64,000 bases of DNA from Ga0077555 sp963761475 (lineage in GTDB: Bacteria; Pseudomonadota; Alphaproteobacteria; Rhizobiales; Hyphomicrobiaceae): assembly GCA_963761475.1 (NCBI GenBank), contig CAVXGT010000027.1, positions 1-64,000 of the forward strand, written 5' to 3'. The notes under the pieces are model-generated. The model was given only the letters and a program-made list of their open reading frames with translations, was not told where the DNA came from and made no database searches. The position numbers were made by a program, and so were the translations under genes. Positions 49,000 through 56,458 of this stretch are shown here, piece after piece. Every line of letters starts with the position of its first letter. The stretch's first letter is position 1.

Positions 49000-49638
49000 C
49001 TACAGGCGGATTTCGACGATCGGGATCGAAGGGATGGCCCCATGCCGGAAGCCGGCAAGATTGACCTCGAGCTTGTCGGTGTCGAACCGCACGGGCACGT
49101 CGAAGGCGAAGCCGGCCGTGACGTTGGCGCCAGCGGTCGGAACGTGGCCGGGCCGGAACGTCACCAGGCCCGACGTGGTGTCGACGTCGAAGTCGCCTCC
49201 CTCCGCCGCAGGCAGGCCGTCGACGGCCACCAGTACGCTGCCGGCAACCGGTTTCGCGATGGGCCGGTCGTAGGGCGCATAAAGCCCGCCGTAGCGCTTG
49301 ATCAGCGGGAAGCTTGCGGTCGCCCCATCACCTGTTCCGATCTGCTGGTCGCCGGCATGGGCCTCCTGCTCGGGTGGACATGACTTCCAGTCCGCCTGAT
49401 CTTTCCACCGGAACCCGTAGAGCCGGCCCCGGCGTTCCTCGAAGAATGCGATTACGGCATTGAGGTCATCGAGTGATCGCAGGCCGTAGCCGGCATTGTA
49501 GCTGCGTCGCGCATCGGCCCACCGGGCGTTGCGCTCTTCGAAGCCGGAGCCGAGCACGACGACGTCGGTCCGCCGCTCCGGCCCGCCCGTGGCGCCGCGC
49601 GAGATTGCGGTTGGAAAGCGGGTTTCGTGAAAGGACAT
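49000..49638 (-). CDS. GTA DUF2460 / TIGR02217 protein (rcc01695-like)
   Basis: A 212-residue distal-tail protein of the GTA/phage TIGR02217 family. It opens FHETRFPTAISRGATGGPER, carries LNAVIAFFEERRGRLYGFRWKD near residue 60, and ends FDTDKLEVNLAGFRHGAIPS with the hallmark C-terminal PIVEIRL. It connects tail tube and baseplate in the GTA model. It lies 96 bp before the DUF2163 gene and 45 bp after the tape-measure gene. Confidence 0.92.
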   Translation of the reverse strand: MSFHETRFPTAISRGATGGPERRTDVVVLGSGFEERNARWADARRSYNAGYGLRSLDDLNAVIAFFEERRGRLYGFRWKDQADWKSCPPEQEAHAGDQQIGTGDGATASFPLIKRYGGLYAPYDRPIAKPVAGSVLVAVDGLPAAEGGDFDVDTTSGLVTFRPGHVPTAGANVTAGFAFDVPVRFDTDKLEVNLAGFRHGAIPSIPIVEIRL

Positions 49639-49683
49639 GATACGGCCTGCAATCTGCGGAGTTGGCGCGAGCGCTTGCTGTGG

Positions 49684-50262
49684 TCAGAGGTTGCGCTGGC
49701 CCTGGGCGACGGCGCGGCTGAGCATGGCCGCAAGCTGCGTCTCGGAGCGCCGGAAGCTGTCCGCATCCGGCGTGGTGATGTTGAAGACGATTGATGACGC
49801 GGCCGGAGGGCTTGGCGCATGGGCCAGGCCGGCGCCGGAGAGGCGCGCGGGCGAGGGGTCTTGACCGCCGCCGAGCGTCACCGGAAAGCCCGGAGGCTGG
49901 GCCAGCGCGCCGCTCGACGTGAACGCCTGTGTGCCGCCAAGCCCACCGGAAACGAGGCCGGTAACGGCGTTTCCCAGCAGCGAGGAAAGCGGCTTGAAGG
50001 CGGCCGTGACCGCTATCTTCGAGAGGTTGAGCGCCAGCGAGCGAAGCACGTCGCCGACGCTCTTGCCCTGCACCGCCAATCCGATGAAGGCCGTCGACAG
50101 TGCGTTTCCGAATTGATTGGCTTGCCGCGCCGAGATCGCAAGGTCCGCGTTGAACTGTTGCTGGGTCGCGACCAGTCGATCGAGATTGGCGGCAGCCACC
50201 GCCGCATCGTCGCCGAGGCCGGCAATCGGGGATTGCCCGGGTATGTCGTGTGTGTTGGCCAT
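49684..50262 (-). CDS. GTA short tail tape-measure protein (rcc01694-like)
   Basis: A 192-residue protein in the tape-measure slot. It has an Ala-rich helical N-terminus (DDAAVAAANLDRLVATQQQF), a glycine-rich hydrophobic stretch (LLGNAVTGLVSGGLGG) and ends with RSETQLAAMLSRAVAQGQRN, all typical of GTA tape measures, which are far shorter than those of phages and set the short GTA tail length. AAGGAG lies 6 nt upstream of the ATG, and the preceding TIGR02216 gene ends 10 nt before it, so the two are coupled. Confidence 0.88.
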   Translation of the reverse strand: MANTHDIPGQSPIAGLGDDAAVAAANLDRLVATQQQFNADLAISARQANQFGNALSTAFIGLAVQGKSVGDVLRSLALNLSKIAVTAAFKPLSSLLGNAVTGLVSGGLGGTQAFTSSGALAQPPGFPVTLGGGQDPSPARLSGAGLAHAPSPPAASSIVFNITTPDADSFRRSETQLAAMLSRAVAQGQRNL

Positions 50263-50272
50263 GAGGTCTCCT

Positions 50273-50455
50273 TCAGTCGACAGCGGCGGGCTTGTCGGGA
50301 TAACGCTGCATCAGTGCCGCGAGACCCGGCCGGCTGATCGGGCCGGCGCCCGCAGCACGGCCAGCAACGCCCCGAATGGCAGCGGCGAGCTCAGGTAGCG
50401 TCATCGCCCAGAACACCGCCGGCGCCATGCGCAGCCTGCCAAGTCCGACCGCCAT
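50273..50455 (-). CDS. GTA tail assembly chaperone, TIGR02216-like
   Basis: A 60-residue protein with the family pattern of a short N-terminal helix (GLGRLRMAPAVFWAMTLPEL) then GLAALMQRYPDK. In GTAs and related phages it is encoded between the major tail and tape-measure genes and probably chaperones the tape measure. Its ATG (50455) overlaps the stop of the preceding GTA gene (TGATG). Confidence comes mainly from position and the WAMTLPEL motif. Confidence 0.85.
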   Translation of the reverse strand: MAVGLGRLRMAPAVFWAMTLPELAAAIRGVAGRAAGAGPISRPGLAALMQRYPDKPAAVD

Positions 50456-50847
50456 CACCTCGCCCCAGGGAAAGGGGCCGGTGCCGGGTCGACCTCGCCC
50501 TTGGCCATCGGCGCCGTGGACTCCGATACGACCTTGCCGCTGGTGCCGAACGTCGCCGCCAGCAAGCGCGCAACGATGTCGACGAAACCCGCAACGCCGT
50601 TCTCGGTTTGCATGCGCCCGACCGCGGCATCAGCCACGTCATTGCCCGCTCCCCGCAGTCCCGCGCCGATGATGCGGATCGCATCGCGCGCGGCGAGCCG
50701 TCCCGTCGCGAAGCGGTTGGCGAGCGCCAGCATGTCCTCGTCGCCGAACCCGGCTTCGAGCTCGGCCAGCGCGCCGAGAGTGAGGCAAAGGGTCTTCGGT
50801 TGGCCGTCGAGGATGGCCTCGATCTCGCCGCGGTGAAGGTTGGGCAT
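50455..50847 (-). CDS. gene transfer agent family protein (rcc01692-like)
   Basis: A 130-residue member of the GTA-specific family encoded between major tail and TIGR02216 genes. Hallmarks are NLHRGEIEAILDG, LCLTLGALAELEAGFG and ARDAIRIIGAGLRGAGND. It is the probable partner in tail assembly, analogous to phage G/GT-type chaperones. The start ATG at 50847 gives the conserved N-terminus. The C-terminal Pro/Ala tail is variable. Confidence 0.92.
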   Translation of the reverse strand: MPNLHRGEIEAILDGQPKTLCLTLGALAELEAGFGDEDMLALANRFATGRLAARDAIRIIGAGLRGAGNDVADAAVGRMQTENGVAGFVDIVARLLAATFGTSGKVVSESTAPMAKGEVDPAPAPFPGAR

Positions 50848-50911
50848 GGGGGAACTCCGGGTGAGCGGCCATTTCGGCAAAGGCATGCAGGGAGGACAGT
50901 GGACGGCGGCG

Positions 50912-51325
50912 TCAGGCTGCCGTGAAGATGAGCGCACCGGCCGACGCCAGCGCCACATCGAAGGCGACCTCGGCGTCATGGCGTCCCGACAGCTCGAAAG
51001 CCGTGATCTGGAACGGGCCTTGGATGGTCCCGAAGTCCGGCACGATGATCTGCCAGTCGCGGATGGCACCGTCGAACACGGTTTGGCGGATGATCTCGTC
51101 GGAGGCCTGATCCTTGAAGATTCCGGTTCCGGCAATACGGGCGCTGCGCATCCCGGCCCCGGCGAGCAGTTCGCGCCAGAGCCCGGCCGACTCCGAATGC
51201 GTGATGTCGACGGTTTCTGTGTTGAAAGCGATCGAGCGCGAGCGGAGGCCGGCAACGGTGGCGAATGTGCCGACGCCGTCGGCATCGACCTTGAGAAGCA
51301 GGTCCTTGCCTTTCTGGGCTGCCAT
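50912..51325 (-). CDS. GTA phage major tail protein, TP901-1 family
   Basis: A 137-residue tail-tube subunit. The signature is AAQKGKDLLLKVD at the N-terminus, then FNTETVDITHSESAGLWREL and FKDQASDEIIRQTVFDG, ending in a beta-rich DAEVAFDVALASAGALIFTA. Length and motifs match RcGTA rcc01691-like proteins. It assembles into the tail tube. It is flanked by the DUF3168 gene and the GTA family gene. Confidence 0.94.
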   Translation of the reverse strand: MAAQKGKDLLLKVDADGVGTFATVAGLRSRSIAFNTETVDITHSESAGLWRELLAGAGMRSARIAGTGIFKDQASDEIIRQTVFDGAIRDWQIIVPDFGTIQGPFQITAFELSGRHDAEVAFDVALASAGALIFTAA

Positions 51326-51404
51326 GGTCTGGGTCTTTCGTCTTGCAGGAGTTGGAGAAGAGCCCGATGCCGTCGCGGCGTGGCGGGCAAGGGGGCGGTG
51401 GCGC

Positions 51405-51812
51405 TCAGATGGTCTCGGTCACGGCGCGGAGCCGCACGATGCCGTGGTACGTGACGCCGTCGGTCTCGCGACGCGCCTCCGACAGCACATGGCGCAGATT
51501 GACGAGGCGGTGGCCGTCGAGCGTCAACGGCTGGTCGTCGAGCGCGGTTTCGATCGATGCCATGATGTCCTGCACCTGGGCCCGACCGCCGGCGCGCGAC
51601 CACACATGCAATGTGAGCAGGTGCTCATGCCCGTCGTCGGTGCCCGTGCTCCAGTCGAGGACACTTGACTGACCGAGCGTGAGGTAGGGAAACGGCGTCC
51701 GTTGCGGGACGTCGTCATAGATGTGCGAGCCGCCGAGTTGGGAAAGGAGCGCGGCGTTGGTGGTGAGTGCGGCATAGATCGCCTGCTGCAGGGACCAGCT
51801 TGCGGTTGCCAT
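51405..51812 (-). CDS. GTA tail completion protein, DUF3168
   Basis: A 135-residue DUF3168-family protein (tail-terminator type, rcc01690-like). It opens WSLQQAIYAALTTNAAL, has the characteristic IYDDVPQRTPFPYLTLGQ, and ends with RRETDGVTYHGIVRLRAVTE. The family joins tail to head. It follows a small unassigned ORF by 3 bp and precedes the major tail gene. Confidence 0.92.
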   Translation of the reverse strand: MATASWSLQQAIYAALTTNAALLSQLGGSHIYDDVPQRTPFPYLTLGQSSVLDWSTGTDDGHEHLLTLHVWSRAGGRAQVQDIMASIETALDDQPLTLDGHRLVNLRHVLSEARRETDGVTYHGIVRLRAVTETI

Positions 51813-51815
51813 GGC

Positions 51816-52025
51816 TCAAGCTCCCTCGTCGGTAGTGTCAGAGGCTCGGTGCTGCGATCCCGTGCTGAAGTTCGCGCCGGAGTTCCTGGTGGCCTCGGGC
51901 TTGCGACGAACGTGGGCAGCGCGATGGTATCCGAGTTGCCGGGCGGCCATTGCGAGGCTGTCGATCGCAATGGCTGTGGCAAAGCGCTTGACCAGCGCGA
52001 GGAAAAGGCTGGCAAAGGCGCTCAC
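51816..52025 (-). CDS. small protein of unknown function in the GTA cluster
   Basis: A 69-residue product starting at a GTG (52025) that overlaps the head-closure gene stop by 4 bp and is preceded by GGGAGGAG at ideal spacing. The N-terminal half (SAFASLFLALVKRFATAIAI) is hydrophobic and helical. The C-terminal half is basic to polar and probably disordered. The next gene starts only 3 bp beyond its stop, so it sits in a tight translational chain. No family was recognised; it is called from its ribosome site and spacing rather than homology. Confidence 0.6.
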   Translation of the reverse strand: MSAFASLFLALVKRFATAIAIDSLAMAARQLGYHRAAHVRRKPEATRNSGANFSTGSQHRASDTTDEGA

Positions 52026-52351
52026 AGTTGCTCCTCCCGGCACAGGCACAGAAGAATGCGCCCGCGCTCGTCGATGCTGCGAACAGCCAGGATCTCGAAC
52101 ATGCGCTGCGCCTGGCGCAAGCGCATCGCCGGCACGACGTCGCCCCGATGACGCATGACGATCTCGTGCGTGATGTGTCCTGATACCTGCTCGCCCGTTA
52201 CCACCTCGCTGCCCGAGACGGGACGGATGCCAGCCCAAAGCGAGCCGACCGCCTGCCAGGTAACGATGCTGCCCCCGCCGCCATCAGTGGTGCGCTGAGC
52301 CGCCTCCAGCACGAGGCGATGGCGCATGACGCCGATGCGTACCGGTTTCAC
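52022..52351 (-). CDS. GTA head closure protein (head-tail joining)
   Basis: A 109-residue phage head-tail joining protein (rcc01689-like). Family features are GVMRHRLVLEAAQRTTDGGG, LWAGIRPVSGSEVV and the RMFEILAVRSIDERGRILLCLCRE beta-hairpin end. It seals the portal channel. Its ATG overlaps the stop of the connector gene (ATGA-type overlap), and its own stop overlaps the next GTG start. Confidence 0.92.
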   Translation of the reverse strand: MKPVRIGVMRHRLVLEAAQRTTDGGGGSIVTWQAVGSLWAGIRPVSGSEVVTGEQVSGHITHEIVMRHRGDVVPAMRLRQAQRMFEILAVRSIDERGRILLCLCREEQL

Positions 52352-52926
52352 AGCCGCCTCCGCCGATAGGGCGCCAGCAGCTCAGAGACCATCGCGGGAA
52401 TGGCATTCGAGCTGCCCCCGATCTCGACCGGCTCGCGGTTCTCGTACCAATGCGCCACCAGCAGCAGCAGCGCGTGACGGATCGGCGCCGGCACATCGCC
52501 GGGCTGCACGCCGAACCCCGCGGTGAGCGCGATCTCGATGCCGTTGACAGGCCGGCCCGGGTACGGGCGGGCGGTGTCGGCGAGCGTCACTAAGCGCGGG
52601 GGCAGGCCACTGCCGTCGAGGTAGAAGCCGGCGGTATCGAGCGATTGGCTCGCGCCATTAGCCGACCAGACCCGAATGGCGGTGATGGCGCCAACCGGGC
52701 TCAGTGGCAGCAACACCCGGCCGGTCTTCGGCCACCGGTCGAGAAAATAGGACCAGCTCTGCGCGATGAGGGCCAGCCCGAGAGCGGCCTCGATGTGCAG
52801 GCGCGAAGTGACGACGAGGCTTTGGATGAGAGCATCCTCGGCCGTGCTGTCGACACGCAGGTGGGCTTTCGCCTCGGCCAGGCTCACCGGTTCGACGGCA
52901 GGCCCGCTCGTCATGACGAGGGACAT
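52348..52926 (-). CDS. GTA head-tail connector / adaptor protein
   Basis: A 192-residue head-tail connector protein (rcc01688-like). It opens MSLVMTSGPAVEPVSLAEAK, carries HLRVDSTAEDALIQSLV and ASRLHIEAALGLAL-type helices, and ends HALLLLVAHWYENREPV and SELLAPYRRRRL, which is the typical connector C-terminus. AAGGAG lies 7 nt upstream of the ATG. It docks on the portal and receives the head-closure protein. Confidence 0.92.
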   Translation of the reverse strand: MSLVMTSGPAVEPVSLAEAKAHLRVDSTAEDALIQSLVVTSRLHIEAALGLALIAQSWSYFLDRWPKTGRVLLPLSPVGAITAIRVWSANGASQSLDTAGFYLDGSGLPPRLVTLADTARPYPGRPVNGIEIALTAGFGVQPGDVPAPIRHALLLLVAHWYENREPVEIGGSSNAIPAMVSELLAPYRRRRL

Positions 52927-53128
52927 GAACGCTCCTTGCGGATCCATGGGAAAAGGGGAGGGGCGGGGGTGCCAGGGATGCGTCGGCAACCCCCGCCCGC
53001 AGCCACCGGTCAGGCTCGAGTGGCCGGTGGCGAGAGTGAGGCCGCATCGTGCGGGCGTAGGCGCGCACGATGGTGGCCCGACATTAGCAATGAGCGCCCG
53101 ACGCGGAGGTGCGCCGGGACGGTTAGCT

Positions 53129-54373
53129 TCAGGCCGCGAACTTGAGGAGCTTGATCGCCGCGAAGTCCTGCACGCCGCCGCCCACACGCTTTGTCGTGTA
53201 GAACAGCACGTAAGGCTTGGAGGAGTAGGGATCGCGCAGGATGCGGATGCCGACCCGGTCGACCACCAGATAGCCGCGGCGGAAATCACCGAATGCAATC
53301 GCGGTCGCATCGGCGGCGATGTCCGGCATGTCCTCGCATTCGGCAATGCCATGGCCGAGCAGCGTCGGCATCTCGCCGGGAGCTGCAGCCGGCTGCCAGA
53401 TGTAGTTGCCGTCGGCGTCCTTGAACTTGCGGATGGCAGCTTCGGTGGCGCGGTTCATGACGAAGTGCGCGTTGGCCCGGTAGCCCGCCTTAACGGCGTA
53501 GGCGAGATCGATCAGCACATCCGTCGGGTTCGACGCGGGGAATGCACCGGCAGCGCCCGTGTTAATGACGCCGACGTTGCCCCAGGTCCAGGAGGCGTCG
53601 GCCACCTGCGGGTAGCCGAGGAACCCCTTGGGCTTGTTGACGCCGTCGCCATTGACGAACGCAGCACCTTCCTGCTCGGCAAAGGCAACCCGCACCTCCT
53701 CGGCAACCCACGCGTCGATGTCGACGGCAGCATCGTCCAGCAACGCCGAGGACGCCGCGGGCATGGCATAGAGCTCCATGGTCGGGAAGGTGAGCTCGGC
53801 CAACGTCGGCGACGACGTCTCGGGGCGTGCCGCAGTTTCACCGACCCAGCCCGTGCCCGGCCCCGTCACCGAATAGGGCTTCTTGAAGACATTGCCCGAG
53901 ACCTGCCTGACGCCAGCGATGGCGCGAATGGGCGAGATGTCCTTGAGCGCCATGTTGACGGTGCGCTCGGTCTCTTCAGGCACGAGGTAGCCACCGTCGG
54001 CGCCGGAGCCGGCGGAAAGTGCCTTGGCCTCGAGCGACAGGAAGCCTTGCGCGTCGCCCTTGCGGATGTAGCTGTTGAAGGCCGATTTGTGGGCTGAAAC
54101 AACCTGGCTTGCGATTGGCGATGGGTCCGCGCCCAGATGCGGACGACGCGATTTCAAGGTGATCTCGTCGATGCGGCGGGTGTTGGCGTCGATGGCCGCG
54201 TTGATGCGCTCCAGTTGCTCGAGCGTCAGCACATCGGCGGCACCGCGCGTCTCGATCTCGGCCAGGCGGCGGTCGTTCTCGGCCTTGAAGGCCTCGAAGG
54301 CTCGGAGCGTATCGACGTGGGTCTCGGCGGCACCATTGCCGGCGACCTTGGTCTCGAAGTCGTTGGTGTCCAT
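53129..54373 (-). CDS. GTA phage major capsid protein (HK97 fold)
   Basis: A 414-residue HK97-type capsid protein. Residues 1-75 are a helical delta-like scaffold region (DTLRAFEAFKAENDRRLAEI) removed by the prohead protease. Core signatures include GGYLVPEETERTVNMAL, SVTGPGTGWVGETAARPETS, GFLGYPQVADASWTWGNV, HFVMNRATEAAIRKFKD and GDFRRGYLVVDRVGIRILRD. The start MDTNDFETK at 54373 was preferred over a longer in-frame extension. It lies 200 bp upstream of the connector gene and 236 bp after the protease gene. Confidence 0.95.
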   Translation of the reverse strand: MDTNDFETKVAGNGAAETHVDTLRAFEAFKAENDRRLAEIETRGAADVLTLEQLERINAAIDANTRRIDEITLKSRRPHLGADPSPIASQVVSAHKSAFNSYIRKGDAQGFLSLEAKALSAGSGADGGYLVPEETERTVNMALKDISPIRAIAGVRQVSGNVFKKPYSVTGPGTGWVGETAARPETSSPTLAELTFPTMELYAMPAASSALLDDAAVDIDAWVAEEVRVAFAEQEGAAFVNGDGVNKPKGFLGYPQVADASWTWGNVGVINTGAAGAFPASNPTDVLIDLAYAVKAGYRANAHFVMNRATEAAIRKFKDADGNYIWQPAAAPGEMPTLLGHGIAECEDMPDIAADATAIAFGDFRRGYLVVDRVGIRILRDPYSSKPYVLFYTTKRVGGGVQDFAAIKLLKFAA

Positions 54374-54609
54374 GAAGTCTCCTCGTTGGGTTTGCTGGAC
54401 TTGAGGGTTGGCGGGAAACGTGAGGGGACGTGCGCGCTGCCGTCCCGCGCAGGCTGCGGCATCGCGCGACGCAGGCCGCAAGGCAGCGCGCCACGCGGGA
54501 GGCGGGCGGAAGCTTGAGGGCCGGCGACAGGTCTTGGTGGTGTTGTGCGCGGGCTTGGCGCAGGCGAGGCAGCGGGTCCGAGGATGGCTGCAACAGTGCG
54601 TTCAATCGG

Positions 54610-55272
54610 TCACACGCGGGGAATGAGGGCTTCCTGCATGAGGGCGAGCAGCGCCCGCTCGCCGGCAAGCTCAGCCGAGCGGGCCGTGGGCGAGCGGGGA
54701 CGGTCGAGCGCGAGGCGTGCTCGCATGCGGCGCGCAAGAGCCGCGATTTCGTGGGGGAGGCTTGCGTCGCGTGTTGCGAGAGCAGGTGTGTCGCCCTGTG
54801 CGCCCACGCGGTGGATGCGCGCGCCGGTCAGCATGGGGAAGGTGACGACAGAGATCTCCCAAAGATCGACACGTGCGATAAGTCGCAGCCGGCGGATGGG
54901 ATCACGCCGGGCCGAGACGACACGGAAGCCGATCGAAAGCCCGTCCAGCGCACCGGCACGCATCAGCGCGAGGACTTCGCGGGCTCGGGCGACGTCGGTG
55001 GCGAGGCGGCCGCGCACGTGGAGGCCGCGTCGGTCCTCGCGGATCTCCTCCCACACCCCGATGGGCTCCTCCGGCTTGTGCTGGAAGAGGAGGCGGATGC
55101 CGCCGGCACCTTTGGCGCGAAGGCTGTCGCGGAATGCGCCGGGCAGCATGATGTCGCGGCCCTGGTCGGCAACGTGGAAGAGCGAGGCGTAGCCCTCGAA
55201 GGTGCCGTCGAGGCCTGTGAATTTGAGTGTGGGCGCGCGCGTCAGCGTGCGCGCCTCGGTCGAGGTGAGCAT
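54610..55272 (-). CDS. GTA HK97 family phage prohead protease
   Basis: A 220-residue serine protease (Peptidase U35, rcc01686-like) that processes capsid scaffold regions. FEGYASLFHVADQGRDIML is the N-terminal signature, the catalytic His is in LLFQHKPEEPIG, and the catalytic Ser lies in the GLSIGFRVVSA strand. LWEISVVTFPML is the following core motif. The C-terminal Arg/Ala-rich tail is variable. GGAG lies 6 nt upstream of the ATG. It follows the portal remnant/immunity region instead of directly following portal. Confidence 0.92.
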   Translation of the reverse strand: MLTSTEARTLTRAPTLKFTGLDGTFEGYASLFHVADQGRDIMLPGAFRDSLRAKGAGGIRLLFQHKPEEPIGVWEEIREDRRGLHVRGRLATDVARAREVLALMRAGALDGLSIGFRVVSARRDPIRRLRLIARVDLWEISVVTFPMLTGARIHRVGAQGDTPALATRDASLPHEIAALARRMRARLALDRPRSPTARSAELAGERALLALMQEALIPRV

Positions 55273-55368
55273 GTCGGGCTCCAGGAGTGGAGGAAAGGCT
55301 ATGGTGGTATCGCTCGACGAGCGGGCCGCCTGCCCCGCACCCCGGCCGGGAGCGCGGCTACCTAACCC

Positions 55369-55535
55369 TCAGATTTCTTGTTGGGTGCGGTCGGAGGCGT
55401 CGGGGATTGGGCTGGTAGTGCGCGGAGGCCCATAGCGCTTCGCGCTCGTCGGCAAGCGCGGGCAGCGTGTCGATGTCGATGTATTCGCCTGTGAGGTTGC
55501 CGTCGCGCGCCGTGTAGGCGGTGGCCCTGGAAGGC
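55369..55535 (-). pseudogene. portal-derived remnant with an internal deletion
   Basis: The minus strand encodes YTARDGNLTGE followed directly by IDIDTLPALADEREALW. In the intact portal upstream these two segments (YTARDGNLSGE and IDIDTLPALAGEREALW) are about 120 residues apart. DNA over the second segment (55428-55480) closely matches portal DNA at 56665-56720, with only a few mismatches. The fragment lies between the immunity-like gene and the prohead protease and ends in a stop at about 55369. It is read as the scarred 3' end of a duplicated portal gene, left by the event that placed the toxin/immunity module. Confidence 0.8.
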
Positions 55536-55970
55536 TTATGAATTGTTCGGCCGCCACCATTGATAACCCCGCGCTACAAGGATGGCCTCGGACATTTGTC
55601 TGCCTTCAGGCGTGAGGTAAATCTCCGGGATGCTCGTACTCGGCAGGATCCCATCTTTGAGGGTCCAAATATTCCTTCGATTATCGAAGCGGAACCAGCG
55701 CTGCAATTCAGCATTCAGATTTGGGCTTTCCCGAGGCTCCAATTCCTTGCTCGTCCGTCGCCCGAAAGCTGACATGCCAAGTGTTATCAAGCCTCGATCC
55801 ATCAAGAGGCTGAGCAATTCTTTGAAGCCTTCCACCTCGGCCTCAGCGCCACCGGGCTCTATAATAGTGTTGAGCATAGCAAACACGTTTTCCTGACCAG
55901 CTTCTTCGAGTTCCGAGAGGATCCTCTGAGCATATTCGTTCAACAGTGTCACTGCACGCGACCTTTCCAT
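55536..55970 (-). CDS. immunity-like protein downstream of the portal-linked toxin tail
   Basis: A 144-residue acidic, helical, soluble protein with no signal peptide. It begins MERSRAVTLLNEYAQRILSE, has a helical core (EGFKELLSLLMDRGLITLG) and a C-terminal half with WFRFDNRRNIWTL, PEIYLTPEGRQMSEAIL and YQWW. No named family was recognised. Its ATG lies 3 nt after the stop of the toxin-like tail, which is the coupling normal for toxin/immunity pairs. It is less GC-rich than the GTA genes around it, a sign of transfer. It is intact, while the upstream toxin tail carries lesions. The immunity role is inference from position, size and charge. Confidence 0.68.
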   Translation of the reverse strand: MERSRAVTLLNEYAQRILSELEEAGQENVFAMLNTIIEPGGAEAEVEGFKELLSLLMDRGLITLGMSAFGRRTSKELEPRESPNLNAELQRWFRFDNRRNIWTLKDGILPSTSIPEIYLTPEGRQMSEAILVARGYQWWRPNNS

Positions 55971-55973
55971 ATT

Positions 55974-56458
55974 TCAGTCTTTGACCGGGATTGGAATGTG
56001 AATTCCCCAGCGCTGATCGCTTGCGGCCCTGTACCGATAGTAGTAATCAAAAAATGCTTGCTCGGTGGATCGCTCCGCCATCGCACATCTGGTCGCTCCA
56101 TTATGCGCACTTGCTCACCGGTATTGGGGTTCTCGTAGAACAGTCCAGCCGCACGGGTTGCCTCGCTCAACCGGAACCCCCGACCATAAAGCTCCTTGGC
56201 CAGTCTGCTTACGCCCCAGGTCGGGTTGGCGCCAGGTAGTGCGTCGCGCGTGATCTCCGCAAGGCGGGAGCGAGCCGCGTCACGGACCTACTCCTGATGA
56301 CGAATATTGCCCTCGACGTCGCCGCGAGGGAAGACGCTCTGCGGTTCGCGCCACGTGGGATCGATCTGTCGGAGAGTATCGACAGCCGTTCGGGTCTGAC
56401 TTGTAAGATCGACAAGGTATTGCTCGCGGGCCCGCGAAGCACCACTGGCACGCGGGCG
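55974..56458 (-). pseudogene. toxin-like C-terminal extension of the portal, decayed
   Basis: Past the portal stop (TGA, 56459-56461) the same frame stays coding-like: REQYLVDLTSQTRTAVDTL, WREPQSVFPRGDVEG, then TAG near 56289, then VRDAARSRLAEITRDAL, SRLAKELYGRGFRLSEATRA, FYENPNTGEQVRIMERPD and RWRSDPPSKHF. A one-base deletion in a T run near 56050 shifts to FDYYYRYRAASDQRWGIHI and the final stop at 55974. Both nonsense codons fit CGA-to-TGA and CAG-to-TAG changes. The ENPNTGEQVRIMERP and DYYYRYR pattern recalls the ends of bacterial polymorphic toxins, but no catalytic family is assigned. The immunity-like gene follows after 3 nt. Confidence 0.65.
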
